Part shown: piece by piece, positions 1 through 5,933 of the stretch | Layout of the letters: the number at the start of each line of letters is the position of its first letter | Numbering within the stretch: position 1 is the first letter of the stretch | Origin: an uncultured Candidatus Melainabacteria bacterium | GTDB lineage: Bacteria > Cyanobacteriota > Vampirovibrionia > Gastranaerophilales > Gastranaerophilaceae | Direction: 5' to 3' | Assembly: GCA_934754775.1 (NCBI GenBank) | Contig: CAKVIM010000035.1 | Span: 1-7,883 of the forward strand | DNA: 7,883 bases | Made by a program: the position numbers and the translations under genes | The notes under the pieces: model-generated | What the model was told of the DNA's origin: nothing | What the model saw: the letters and a program-made list of their open reading frames with translations, nothing else | The model's database searches: none

Positions 1-16
1 ATGTAAGGGGGGGGGG

Positions 17-45
17 GAGAGGGACTACTGGGTTAGCGTATTTGA
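17..45 (+). repeat. Direct repeat A, copy 1
   Basis: This 29-nt unit starts GAGAGGGACTACTGG and ends GCGTATTTGA. It matches the second copy at 71-99 at 27 of 29 positions (differences at 32 and 35). It is preceded by an 11-G run and followed by an 8-G run. Its function is unknown. Confidence 0.85.
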
Positions 46-70
46 ATGGGGGGGGAATGTATGGGGTTGA

Positions 71-99
71 GAGAGGGACTACTGGATTGGCGTATTTGA
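71..99 (+). repeat. Direct repeat A, copy 2
   Basis: Second copy of the 29-nt unit, offset 54 nt from the first and also preceded by a G-rich stretch. A weaker echo of its ACTACTG core is found near 477-485. Two tandem-like copies suggest local duplication rather than a dispersed gene fragment. Confidence 0.85.
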
Positions 100-134
100 G
101 TAAAAAATGGAAAGTGGAAAATTGTTGTACATCG

Positions 135-200
135 CCCTCGCCAACTGGAGAGGGAGCAGCCGTTCGTGAGCTGTGCGAACGTTACGGATGCGGGTGAGGG
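135..200 (+). repeat. REP/MITE-like intergenic repeat B, copy 1
   Basis: A 66-nt unit. It opens with a hairpin (CCCTCGCC at 135-142, GGAGAGGG at 147-154, one mismatch). It continues with a small palindrome GTTCG...CGAAC (162-180) and closes with CGGGTGAGGG (191-200). Positions 163-196 match copy 2 (314-347) at 32 of 34 bases. The same order of blocks, including GTGNGAACG and CGGGTGAGGG, recurs inverted between clpP and clpX. Confidence 0.75.
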
Positions 201-219
201 TTCTCCCCATTAGGGTATG

Positions 220-271
220 CTCAATTAATTTCTGTTGGGGTAAAACCCCAAACTGCTACTCGATTATTGAG
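220..271. other. Two-tier stem-loop between repeat B copies
   Basis: The outer arms 220-229 and 263-271 pair over nine bases with one bulged T (CTCAAT, then AAT, against ATTATTGAG). They enclose an inner hairpin TTGGGGT/ACCCCAA (235-241 with 245-251). No U-tract follows, so it does not look like a terminator. It may be the core of a mobile repeat or a structured transcript; its function is unknown. Confidence 0.5.
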
Positions 272-286
272 AGAATTTAGCAACAA

Positions 287-350
287 CCGCCCTAGATAGG
301 GAGGTCACAGTCATTCGTGAGCTCTGCAAACGTTACGGATGCGGGTGGGT
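287..350 (+). repeat. REP/MITE-like intergenic repeat B, copy 2
   Basis: This copy has the same architecture as copy 1. A first hairpin (CCGCCCTA 287-294 with TAGGGAGG 297-304, one mismatch) leads into the 34-nt conserved block at 314-347 and then a GCGGGTG end. The conserved block is offset 151 nt from that of copy 1. The arms are shorter and more decayed than in the other copies. Confidence 0.7.
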
Positions 351-378
351 TACAAATCTACCCCTAACGGGATAAAAC

Positions 379-408
379 CTCACCCCACCCCTCTCCATCT
401 GGAGAGGG
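379..408 (-). repeat. Degenerate repeat B-type hairpin
   Basis: A perfect 9-bp stem (CCCTCTCCA at 389-397, TGGAGAGGG at 400-408) with a 2-nt loop. Read on the minus strand it is followed directly by GGGGTGAGG, the closing block of repeat B. It looks like a copy that has lost its middle. Confidence 0.5.
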
Positions 409-504
409 AACATGCTAAAGTCGTTCGTTGGTTAGACATCACCCTTTTACACCACACTTTCAGACTTATAGACTTAACTACTGATTGGGAAGTGAAGCGA
501 AAAA

Positions 505-524
505 TCTCCTGTAAGGAGAGGGGA
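505..524 (+). repeat. Remnant of a GGAGAGGG hairpin
   Basis: A short stem TCTCCT (505-510) / AGGAGA (514-519) is followed by GGGG and then GATGCG. This resembles an eroded end of the same repeat family, immediately before the clpX terminator. Confidence 0.35.
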
Positions 525-533
525 TGCGAAAGC

Positions 534-585
534 AATAACAAAAAACGGTTCTTTTACTAACGTAAAAGAACCGTTTTTTGTTATT
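534..585. terminator. Bidirectional intrinsic terminator after clpX
   Basis: The arms 534-557 and 562-585 are perfectly complementary over 24 bp with a 4-nt loop (TAAC). The inner stem contains AACGGTTCTTTTAC, and the outer A/T arms give a U-rich tract on either strand. It begins 11 nt beyond the clpX stop, so it should end the clpP-clpX transcript. It would also stop any plus-strand transcription from the repeat region. Confidence 0.9.
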
Positions 586-596
586 CATATCTTTAA

Positions 597-1928
597 TTAA
601 GCAATCTCCGCTCTTGTCTTTTCAGAAATATCGCTTGCGTTGCTCTGCGGGAGATGGATTAGTTCAGCAGTATTATCAATCTCATCCTGTTTCTCTACCA
701 TTTCCTTTGTAACAACAAACTTCGTAATATCATGCTTAGTCGGAATATCGTACATAACATCAAGCATCAACTCTTCAACAATAGAACGCAATGCTCTTGC
801 ACCTGTCTTACGCTTAATCGCCTTCTTAGCAATCAAATCAATTGCCTCAGGTTCGAATTCCAAATCAACGCCATCCATTTCCATCAAGCATTTATACTGT
901 TTCAAAACAGCGTTCTTTGGCTCTGTCAAAATCATCTTCAAAGTCTTTTCATCCAAAGCATCAAGAACAGCATAAACAGGAATACGACCAATAAATTCCG
1001 GAATCAAACCAAATTTAAGCAAATCTTCCGGTTGCAATTTCTTAAGCAATCTAGCAGCAGCTTGTTCCTTTTCAGCTTGAGTAGGAGCTGATTTGCCAAA
1101 ACCAATTGAAGTACCATCCTTTACACGGTGCTCAATAATCTTATCCAAATCAACGAACGCACCACCTACAATAAACAAAATATTACTTGTATCAATTTGA
1201 ATCATCTCTTGTTGAGGGTGTTTTCTGCCACCTTGAGGCGGAACATTTGACAAAGTACCTTCAATAAGCTTCAACAAAGCTTGTTGAACGCCTTCGCCTG
1301 ATACATCTCTTGTGATAGAAGTATTTTCAGACTTTCTTGCAATTTTATCAATTTCATCGATATAGATAATACCCTTTTCTGCCTTCTTAGCATCGTAATC
1401 AGCATTTTGGTACAATCTTAACAAAATATTTTCTACATCATCACCAACATAACCCGCCTCTGTCAAAGTTGTAGCGTCTGCGACAGCAAACGGAACATCA
1501 AGCATTTTAGCTAAAGTTTGTGCCAACAATGTTTTACCACTACCTGTAGGTCCAACCAACAAAATGTTTGATTTTTGAATCTCAACACCATTTGTATCTT
1601 CTTTTTGGTTATGTTTTAGACGTTTGTAATGATTATAAACAGCTACAGAAAGAACTTTCTTAGCGTCATCCTGCCCAACAATATGTTGATCCAAGTATTC
1701 TTTGATTTCATGAGGTTTTGGAATAGGTTTTTCTTCAACTTCTTCAGTCTTCTTTTCTGCCTTTTCACCATTCTTCTCTTTTTGTTCAAAGAATTCTTCA
1801 TCTAAAATTTCATTACACAACTCAACGCATTCATCGCAAATGAATACATCCGGCCCTGCAATTAATTTTTTTACCTGATCCTGCGTTTTACCGCAAAATG
1901 AACATTTTAACCTATCATTAGATGACAT
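597..1928 (-). CDS. clpX: ATP-dependent Clp protease ATP-binding subunit ClpX
   Basis: ClpX is the AAA+ unfoldase that recognises tagged or native substrates and threads them into ClpP in the cytoplasm. The 443-residue product has every family landmark. An N-terminal zinc-binding domain has C9, C12, C31 and C34. A charged linker covers about 46-70. Walker A is GPTGSGKT (126-133), the pore loop is GYVG (159-162) and Walker B is IIYIDEID (187-194). The ClpP-docking IGF loop is at 275-277, an arginine-finger segment PEFIGRIP at 310-317, and sensor 2 GARALR at 376-381. The last 30 residues are a non-conserved tail. I chose ATG 1928 because GGGAG lies 5 nt upstream and the zinc domain starts there. 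The frame stays open to 2033, but that adds 35 residues encoded by an intergenic repeat. It lies downstream of clpP in the same operon. Confidence 0.97.
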   Translation of the reverse strand: MSSNDRLKCSFCGKTQDQVKKLIAGPDVFICDECVELCNEILDEEFFEQKEKNGEKAEKKTEEVEEKPIPKPHEIKEYLDQHIVGQDDAKKVLSVAVYNHYKRLKHNQKEDTNGVEIQKSNILLVGPTGSGKTLLAQTLAKMLDVPFAVADATTLTEAGYVGDDVENILLRLYQNADYDAKKAEKGIIYIDEIDKIARKSENTSITRDVSGEGVQQALLKLIEGTLSNVPPQGGRKHPQQEMIQIDTSNILFIVGGAFVDLDKIIEHRVKDGTSIGFGKSAPTQAEKEQAAARLLKKLQPEDLLKFGLIPEFIGRIPVYAVLDALDEKTLKMILTEPKNAVLKQYKCLMEMDGVDLEFEPEAIDLIAKKAIKRKTGARALRSIVEELMLDVMYDIPTKHDITKFVVTKEMVEKQDEIDNTAELIHLPQSNASDISEKTRAEIA

Positions 1929-1970
1929 AATTTCTCCCGTTTGTTGACTGTTTGGATTTTTGTTTTTATT

Positions 1971-1989
1971 GTTGAGCTGAAAGCCCAAC
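1971..1989. other. Small hairpin in the clpP-clpX spacer
   Basis: GTTGAGC (1971-1977) pairs with GCCCAAC (1983-1989) around a 5-nt loop. On the minus-strand mRNA the single mismatch is a G-U wobble. It lies about 33 nt upstream of the clpX ribosome site, next to the repeat B copy. Confidence 0.45.
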
Positions 1990-2004
1990 CTACGTTGAGT
2001 GAAT

Positions 2005-2070
2005 CCCTCACCCGAATTTCTAAGCTCGTTCACACTTGCTAAGAAATTCTCCCCTCTCCCTAGGAGAGGG
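2005..2070 (-). repeat. REP/MITE-like intergenic repeat B, copy 3 (inverted)
   Basis: Read on the minus strand, this 66-nt unit opens with the CCCTCTCC/GGAGAGGG hairpin (2070-2063 with 2059-2052). It carries GTGTGAACG (2035-2027) and closes with CGGGTGAGGG (2014-2005). The order and total length match copy 1 at 135-200. It sits between clpP and clpX, so it is transcribed with them. The middle differs from copies 1 and 2: it contains AATTTCT/AGAAATT arms. Confidence 0.7.
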
Positions 2071-2078
2071 TAATTTCT
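2042..2078 (-). other. Hairpin just after the clpP stop codon
   Basis: AGAAATT (2042-2048) pairs with AATTTCT (2072-2078). Inside it, CCCTCTCC (2052-2059) pairs with GGAGAGGG (2063-2070) around a CTA loop. It starts 2 nt after the clpP stop. No clear U-run follows on the minus strand, so processing, stability or partial attenuation is more likely than full termination. AGAAATT could alternatively pair with AATTTCT at 2015-2021. Confidence 0.6.
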
Positions 2079-2080
2079 GT

Positions 2081-2668
2081 TTACATAGCGTCTTTTGTGA
2101 TAACTTTATCAATCATGCCGTATTCAAGAGCTTCTTGCGGAGTCATGATATAATCACGGTCAGTATCTTTTTCAATTTTCTTGATTGATTGACCTGTATT
2201 TGAAGCCATGATTTCATTCAATGTCTTTTTAATTCTCAAAATTTCTTGAGCTTGAATTTCGATATCAGTTGCTTGACCTTGAGCACCACCCAAAGGTTGG
2301 TGAATAAGTACTCTTGAGTGAGGTAGAGCCATTCTTTTACCCTTAGCACCTGAACACAATAAGAACGCACCCATTGAAGCTGCTTGCCCCAAACAAATTG
2401 TTTGAACGTCAGCTCTAATATGCTGCATTGTATCATATATAGCAAGACCTGCTGTTACGCTACCACCAGGGGAATTGATATATAACATAATATCTTTTTC
2501 AGGGTTTTCACTATCTAACAAAAGAAGCTGTGCAACAATTAGGTTTGCAACCATATCGTCAACAGGAGTTCCTAAGAAGATAATTCTTTCTCTCAACAAT
2601 CTTGAGAAGATGTCAAAAGAACGTTCACCTCTGCTTGATTGTTCAATAACTACAGGTACAAAACTCAT
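2081..2668 (-). CDS. clpP: ATP-dependent Clp protease proteolytic subunit ClpP
   Basis: ClpP is the serine peptidase that forms the double-heptamer degradation chamber capped by ClpX or by ClpC/ClpA-type unfoldases. The 195-residue length is typical. The nucleophile S98 sits in [10 protein letters not shown]123 in LIHQPLGG, and D172 in DTDRDY, with the family's usual spacing. The oxyanion-region motif SPGGS is at 66-70. The segment [14 protein letters not shown] at 127-140 and the style of the N-terminus are close to cyanobacterial and other bacterial housekeeping ClpPs. ATG 2668 has an AAAGGAA-type ribosome site about 8 nt upstream. It is the first gene of a clpP-clpX operon with its own promoter. 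Confidence 0.97.
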   Translation of the reverse strand: MSFVPVVIEQSSRGERSFDIFSRLLRERIIFLGTPVDDMVANLIVAQLLLLDSENPEKDIMLYINSPGGSVTAGLAIYDTMQHIRADVQTICLGQAASMGAFLLCSGAKGKRMALPHSRVLIHQPLGGAQGQATDIEIQAQEILRIKKTLNEIMASNTGQSIKKIEKDTDRDYIMTPQEALEYGMIDKVITKDAM

Positions 2669-2704
2669 TTCTTATTTTCCTTTCTTATTCCAAGTGTCAA
2701 TTAC

Positions 2705-2732
2705 ATTATACATTACATAAATGATTACACAA
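2705..2732 (-). promoter_or_regulatory. Probable clpP promoter
   Basis: On the minus strand a perfect TATAAT (2710-2705) lies 36 nt before the clpP start. A weak -35-like TTGTGT (2732-2727) stands 16 nt upstream of it. This predicts a leader of about 30 nt. It sits between the rubredoxin terminator and clpP, where a promoter is needed. The -35 box is poor, so an activator or a -10-driven promoter is possible. Confidence 0.55.
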
Positions 2733-2785
2733 TAATGAATATGGATGAAATTAACCTTGATTTCTATTATTGGGTTAATCGTATT

Positions 2786-2822
2786 ATAACATAAAAGCTC
2801 CGAAAAGGAGCTTTTATGTTAT
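2786..2822 (-). terminator. Intrinsic terminator after rubredoxin
   Basis: A 16-bp stem (2786-2801 with 2807-2822) with loop GAAAA contains the core AAAAGCTCC/GGAGCTTTT. On the minus strand it runs out into an A/T-rich tail. The upstream arm covers the rubredoxin stop codon at 2819-2821, so termination and the gene end overlap. It separates the flavodiiron/rubredoxin unit from clpP-clpX. Confidence 0.85.
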
Positions 2823-2977
2823 TCTTTCTCAAACATATCTTTGCCTACTGCACACAATGGACAAGTCCAATCTTCAGGCAAATCTTCAAACGCAGTACCC
2901 GCCGGAATTCCGTTATCCGGATCACCTATTGCCGGATCGTACTCATAATGACAAACTGTGCAAATGTATTTTTCCAT
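2819..2977 (-). CDS. Rubredoxin
   Basis: A small cytoplasmic one-iron electron carrier. The 52-residue product has the two iron-binding pairs C6-x-x-C9 (CTVC) and C39-x-x-C42 (CPLC). It also has the family hallmarks YDP (13-15), GDPDNGI (18-24), GTAFEDLP (27-34) and W37 just before the second pair. The start is ATG 2977, preceded by a strong AAGGAG site 6 nt upstream. The frame stays open to 3025, but the extra 16 residues have no family support. It follows the flavodiiron gene by 57 nt and is almost certainly its electron donor, passing electrons from an NADH-rubredoxin reductase not seen in this window. Confidence 0.95.
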   Translation of the reverse strand: MEKYICTVCHYEYDPAIGDPDNGIPAGTAFEDLPEDWTCPLCAVGKDMFEKE

Positions 2978-3034
2978 AATATTCTCCTTATTTTTATATT
3001 CATACCAAGCGGATTTATTACCCACATTCTTATA

Positions 3035-4243
3035 TTACTTTATGTTCAAAGATTTTTCTATTGTTATTACAACATTATCCAATTCGGCAATTTGTTCTTC
3101 CTTCAAAGTCGATTTTATGCAAATCGAATCATTCAAGATTTCCGTTCCTTTAAGCTTTTCAAGGATTTCACGCATTTGGGTACCACAAGTCGGAGCCCAG
3201 CTGCCATTTTGAATAAGTACATATTTTCTGTTCTGCAAATTATGTGAGCTTAACACATGCAAGAAGTTTTCCATAGATTCAAAAATCCCCGCATTATAAG
3301 TCGTTGTAGCCAAGATAATATGCGAGCATCGAAAAGCTTCTGACAAGACAAATGACGAGTGAGTTATTGAAACATCATACATTTTGATATTTTTAACACC
3401 ACTATCCGCAAGTTTTGCAGCCAACAAATCTACCGCACTTTCGGTTCCGCCATAAACTGAAGAATATGCAATCATTACAGCATCATCTTCCGGCGTATAA
3501 GTTGACCACTTGTCGTATTTTTCCACCATCAATTCAATATTTTTTCTGATAATCAAGTTGTGCAAAGGACAAATCATTTTGACATCAAATCCCGCAACCT
3601 TTTTCAGAAGCATTTGAACCTGCAATCCGTATTTACCGACAATATTTGTATAATATCTGCGAGCTTCGGACAAATAATCGCCCTCCCAATCAACTTCATC
3701 ATCAAATAGATTACCGTTAATCGCCCCAAAAGAGCCGAACGCATCAGCGGAAAATAAGATTTTATCCGTCTTATCATAAGTTACCATAACTTCCGGCCAA
3801 TGAACCATCGGAGCCATCACAAATTGGAATTCGTGTTTCCCGCTATTCAGTGTATCGCCTTCCTTAACAGTCAAAACACGAGAATCTATATCAAAATTAA
3901 AGAACTGCTTTATCATTGCGACCGTTTTTGCTGTACAAACGAGTTTAGCATTCGGATATTTTTTTACAACCTCTGAAATCAAAGCACAATGGTCAGGTTC
4001 CATATGCTGCACAACCAAATAATCCAACTTTCTGCCGGCAAGTGCGGCGTCTAAGTTTTCGAAAAACTGTTCAGCACAGATTTTATCAACCGTATCAAAA
4101 AGCACAGTTTTATCATCTATCAAAAGATAAGAGTTGTATGACATTCCGTCTTTCACAGGATAAGCACTCTCAAAAAGAGCAAGCTTTCTATCCGAACACC
4201 CTATATAAAACAAATCCTCTGTAATTTTTCTAACATTATGCAT
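3035..4243 (-). CDS. Flavodiiron protein (rubredoxin:oxygen/NO oxidoreductase, FprA type)
   Basis: A soluble enzyme that reduces O2 to water and/or NO to N2O, protecting anaerobes. The 402 residues have the class A two-domain layout. First comes a metallo-beta-lactamase-like domain whose di-iron ligands are all present: H80, E82, D84 (in HMEPDH, 80-85), H148, D167 (SADAFG) and H228 (CPLHN). A flavodoxin domain follows from about 255, with an FMN phosphate loop SSVYGGTES (261-269) and the NGSWAPTCG segment typical of FprA proteins. No rubredoxin or reductase domain is fused to it; a separate rubredoxin gene lies 57 nt downstream. ATG 4243 is preceded by AGGGAG. O2 versus NO preference cannot be told from these residues. 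Confidence 0.95.
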   Translation of the reverse strand: MHNVRKITEDLFYIGCSDRKLALFESAYPVKDGMSYNSYLLIDDKTVLFDTVDKICAEQFFENLDAALAGRKLDYLVVQHMEPDHCALISEVVKKYPNAKLVCTAKTVAMIKQFFNFDIDSRVLTVKEGDTLNSGKHEFQFVMAPMVHWPEVMVTYDKTDKILFSADAFGSFGAINGNLFDDEVDWEGDYLSEARRYYTNIVGKYGLQVQMLLKKVAGFDVKMICPLHNLIIRKNIELMVEKYDKWSTYTPEDDAVMIAYSSVYGGTESAVDLLAAKLADSGVKNIKMYDVSITHSSFVLSEAFRCSHIILATTTYNAGIFESMENFLHVLSSHNLQNRKYVLIQNGSWAPTCGTQMREILEKLKGTEILNDSICIKSTLKEEQIAELDNVVITIEKSLNIK

Positions 4244-4269
4244 TATATAATCTCCCTTGATACAAATTA

Positions 4270-4278
4270 ATTATAACA
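4270..4278 (-). promoter_or_regulatory. Extended -10 promoter for the flavodiiron/rubredoxin operon
   Basis: On the minus strand TGTTATAAT (4278-4270) is a perfect -10 with the TGn extension, 26 nt before the flavodiiron ATG. No convincing -35 is seen at 16-18 nt, which fits extended -10 promoters. The predicted leader is about 20 nt and contains the AGGGAG ribosome site. Confidence 0.6.
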
Positions 4279-4310
4279 CAAGGGCATATTAAAAAAGGAA
4301 TGTGCCAAAT

Positions 4311-5318
4311 TTATGATTTAACTAAATCAATTAATTTTTTAGCAGAATCTATGTACCCTGCTGAAGTTATCAATTTTCCATTGCTATGATTTGTAAAATT
4401 AGTTCTTAAAACGCTCTCTAAATCTTCATCAACGGCTTTTGCCTGAGCCAGCACTTCCATTATATCTTGTTCGTTCGGCGATTTTTGCAAAGCCATGCCG
4501 GGGGCAAATTTGTTACCGGATAAAACATCTTCTTTTGAGCGGATATATTTTTCACATACAGCTTTAACATCCTCTAATGTTTGAGGAGTAACCTTTTCAT
4601 CAAGATAAATTGTTATTGGATCATGCCGTTCTAACCAATTAAGAGAATTTTCTGGGGTTTTGTAATACCCTTTTACCTTTCCTGAGGCAAACAAATCATC
4701 CAATTCTTTAATCAAATTTTTGTCCGCAAGAGCATTTACAGAGATTCTATCAACACTTTTTACCGGAATTTTGCGAAGCGGCATTCTATAGTGCCAACCG
4801 TTTTGAGCTCTTACTATTGTAGATTTTGTACACTTAGAAGTTATGTCATCAATATTTTTTGTAATAATATCACTTGCAGGATATTCACCCAGTCTTAAGT
4901 CTTTATATAATGCTTCTAACAAATTACCGTATGTTGTCTTTTTATCAAGCGTATTTATATTATTTTTAGCTTGTTCAAAAATCGAAACTCTTTTTGTATT
5001 ACCGTCATTTTTAGCCTTCGCAATAACTTTGTCATAAAGTTGCTCAAGAGCTTTTTGAGCTTTCTTCTGAGGCGTTAACACTTCTATTGGCAAACCTTTT
5101 GGCTTAGCACCACCTAATATTTTTTGAACTTTTACTCCCAACCGTCCATTATGTCCTAAAATACCCAACGCAACTACAGAAGCTAAGACTGTAGCTCCAA
5201 TCATGCAATCGTAATTGGTTTGCTTTTCTGGAACAGGAAGTTCATTTTCATCATTTTTGATGGTAGATGACGGCAATACTTGGCTATTTCTTACAATTTG
5301 AATATTATTGACAGGCAT
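4311..5318 (-). CDS. Unrecognised protein with one membrane segment; C-terminal half faintly HopA1-like
   Basis: I cannot assign this 335-residue protein to a family with confidence. Residues 1-37 are polar and disordered-looking. Residues 38-55 form one hydrophobic helix, followed by basic residues (R59, K63, K66), so the large C-terminal part is probably cytoplasmic. Residues 80-170 look helical and lysine-rich. Residues 174-310 look like a folded domain. Its run of motifs is GWHYRMP, DRISVN (190-195), YYKTP (218-222), ERHDPITIYL (230-239) and KFAPGMAL (270-277). That order recalls, from memory only, the HopA1 domain and SpvC/OspF phosphothreonine lyases. There is no cleavable signal and no good ribosome site; the weak GAAAGA lies 9 nt upstream of the start. 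It begins 69 nt after hpt, so it could be co-transcribed with hpt or have its own promoter. Confidence 0.8.
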   Translation of the reverse strand: MPVNNIQIVRNSQVLPSSTIKNDENELPVPEKQTNYDCMIGATVLASVVALGILGHNGRLGVKVQKILGGAKPKGLPIEVLTPQKKAQKALEQLYDKVIAKAKNDGNTKRVSIFEQAKNNINTLDKKTTYGNLLEALYKDLRLGEYPASDIITKNIDDITSKCTKSTIVRAQNGWHYRMPLRKIPVKSVDRISVNALADKNLIKELDDLFASGKVKGYYKTPENSLNWLERHDPITIYLDEKVTPQTLEDVKAVCEKYIRSKEDVLSGNKFAPGMALQKSPNEQDIMEVLAQAKAVDEDLESVLRTNFTNHSNGKLITSAGYIDSAKKLIDLVKS

Positions 5319-5366
5319 TTTACAAATCTTTCATTATTACTTATATATAATAAGTCAAAAGCAAAG

Positions 5367-5390
5367 AAAAAATTGCCCTACAATTATTTA
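5367..5390 (-). terminator. Possible weak terminator after hpt
   Basis: On the minus strand AATTG (5385-5381) pairs with CAATT (5375-5371) around a TAGGG loop. The stem can extend by three A-T pairs past one mismatch, and a run of T follows (5372-5367). The stem is AT-only apart from one pair, and it overlaps the hpt stop codon. Partial read-through into the 335-residue gene is likely. Confidence 0.3.
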
Positions 5391-5921
5391 TTCCACATAC
5401 CCGATATAAGGCAAATTACGATAGTAACCGTCATAATCTAAGCCATAGCCGACAAGAAATTTGTCATCGATTTCAAAACAATAATAATCTGCATCAATAT
5501 CGACTTCTCGCTTAACCTTCTTGTCCAGCAATGAACAGAACTTCAAATCCTTGACTTTAAAATTTAGGTTAATAAAATCAACCAAAAATTTCGCAGTATG
5601 CCCTGTATCAATAATATCTTCTACAATAAGCACATTTTTACCGTTCAAATCCGGTAGTGAAATATCTACGGCATTAACCTTTCCGGTAGAAGAAAAGCCA
5701 GAACCATAGCTTGAAAGTCTTATGAACTCCATCTTTAAAGGCATTTTCAAGTGTTTAGTCAAATCCACCATAAACATTACAGAGCCCTTCAGAACACAAA
5801 TTATATAAAGTTCTTCGTTATTATAATAAGAATTTAGTTTTGCTCCAAGCTCCCCTATAGCCCCCTGAATGCAGCTTTCTTCAAACAAAACTTTCAAATC
5901 TGATTCTGAAATCATCTTCAT
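5388..5921 (-). CDS. hpt: Hypoxanthine-guanine phosphoribosyltransferase
   Basis: Cytoplasmic purine salvage enzyme that joins hypoxanthine or guanine to PRPP to give IMP or GMP. The 177-residue length is normal for the bacterial family. The PRPP-binding signature VLIVEDIIDTGHT is at 97-109, with E101 and D102 as the expected acidic pair. The LKGS pyrophosphate loop is at 44-47, the flexible-loop serine-tyrosine pair at 71-72, and the purine-contacting lysine in LDKK at 132-135. The C-terminal GYGLDYDGYYRNLPYIG is diagnostic for the HPT group. The ATG is preceded by AGGTG 8 nt upstream, which overlaps the tilS stop. The 12-nt gap to tilS indicates one transcript, the widespread tilS-hpt pairing. 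Confidence 0.95.
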   Translation of the reverse strand: MKMISESDLKVLFEESCIQGAIGELGAKLNSYYNNEELYIICVLKGSVMFMVDLTKHLKMPLKMEFIRLSSYGSGFSSTGKVNAVDISLPDLNGKNVLIVEDIIDTGHTAKFLVDFINLNFKVKDLKFCSLLDKKVKREVDIDADYYCFEIDDKFLVGYGLDYDGYYRNLPYIGYVE

Positions 5922-5933
5922 AGTCTAAACACC

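Larger units (their letters stand above)
1..533. other. Gene-free, repeat- and hairpin-rich intergenic region
   Basis: No reading frame here looks like a protein: the longest open stretch (339-560, plus) runs through repeats and a terminator stem and has no good ribosome site. The region is visibly richer in G and C than the coding part, with runs of 11 G (7-17) and 8 G (48-55). It contains a 29-nt direct repeat pair, a 34-nt direct repeat pair, and at least four hairpins with CCCTCTCC/GGAGAGGG-type arms. I see no tRNA, rRNA or recognisable riboswitch. It lies downstream of the clpX terminator, so it is probably a nest of small intergenic repeats, some partly decayed. Confidence 0.75.

Noticed and set aside
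135..350. Possible CRISPR array
   Set aside because: There are only two well-matched copies, with conserved blocks 151 nt apart. They contain internal hairpins, the intervening sequence is itself structured, and no cas gene is present.
339..560. 73-residue open frame on the plus strand
   Set aside because: It runs through repeat B copy 2, a degenerate hairpin and the upstream arm of the clpX terminator. It has no clear ribosome site, and its composition looks like translated repeat DNA.
640..1091. Overlapping plus-strand open frames of 111 and 119 residues
   Set aside because: They lie antisense inside clpX, whose domains and motifs fully explain the region. The same holds for the other antisense frames inside fprA, tilS and the Clp N-domain gene.
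2691..2697. TTGACA-like -35 box in front of clpP on the minus strand
   Set aside because: A -10 placed 17 nt downstream would fall in the ribosome site and has a poor match. The TATAAT at 2705-2710 is better placed.
2978..3025. Longer rubredoxin starting at 3025
   Set aside because: The extra 16 residues have no family support, and a strong AAGGAG site lies just before ATG 2977.
4283..4306. GGCATATT/AATGTGCC hairpin between the 335-residue gene and the flavodiiron gene, considered as a terminator
   Set aside because: On the minus strand, where it would need to act, it has a C-A mismatch. The T-run lies in the loop rather than after the stem.
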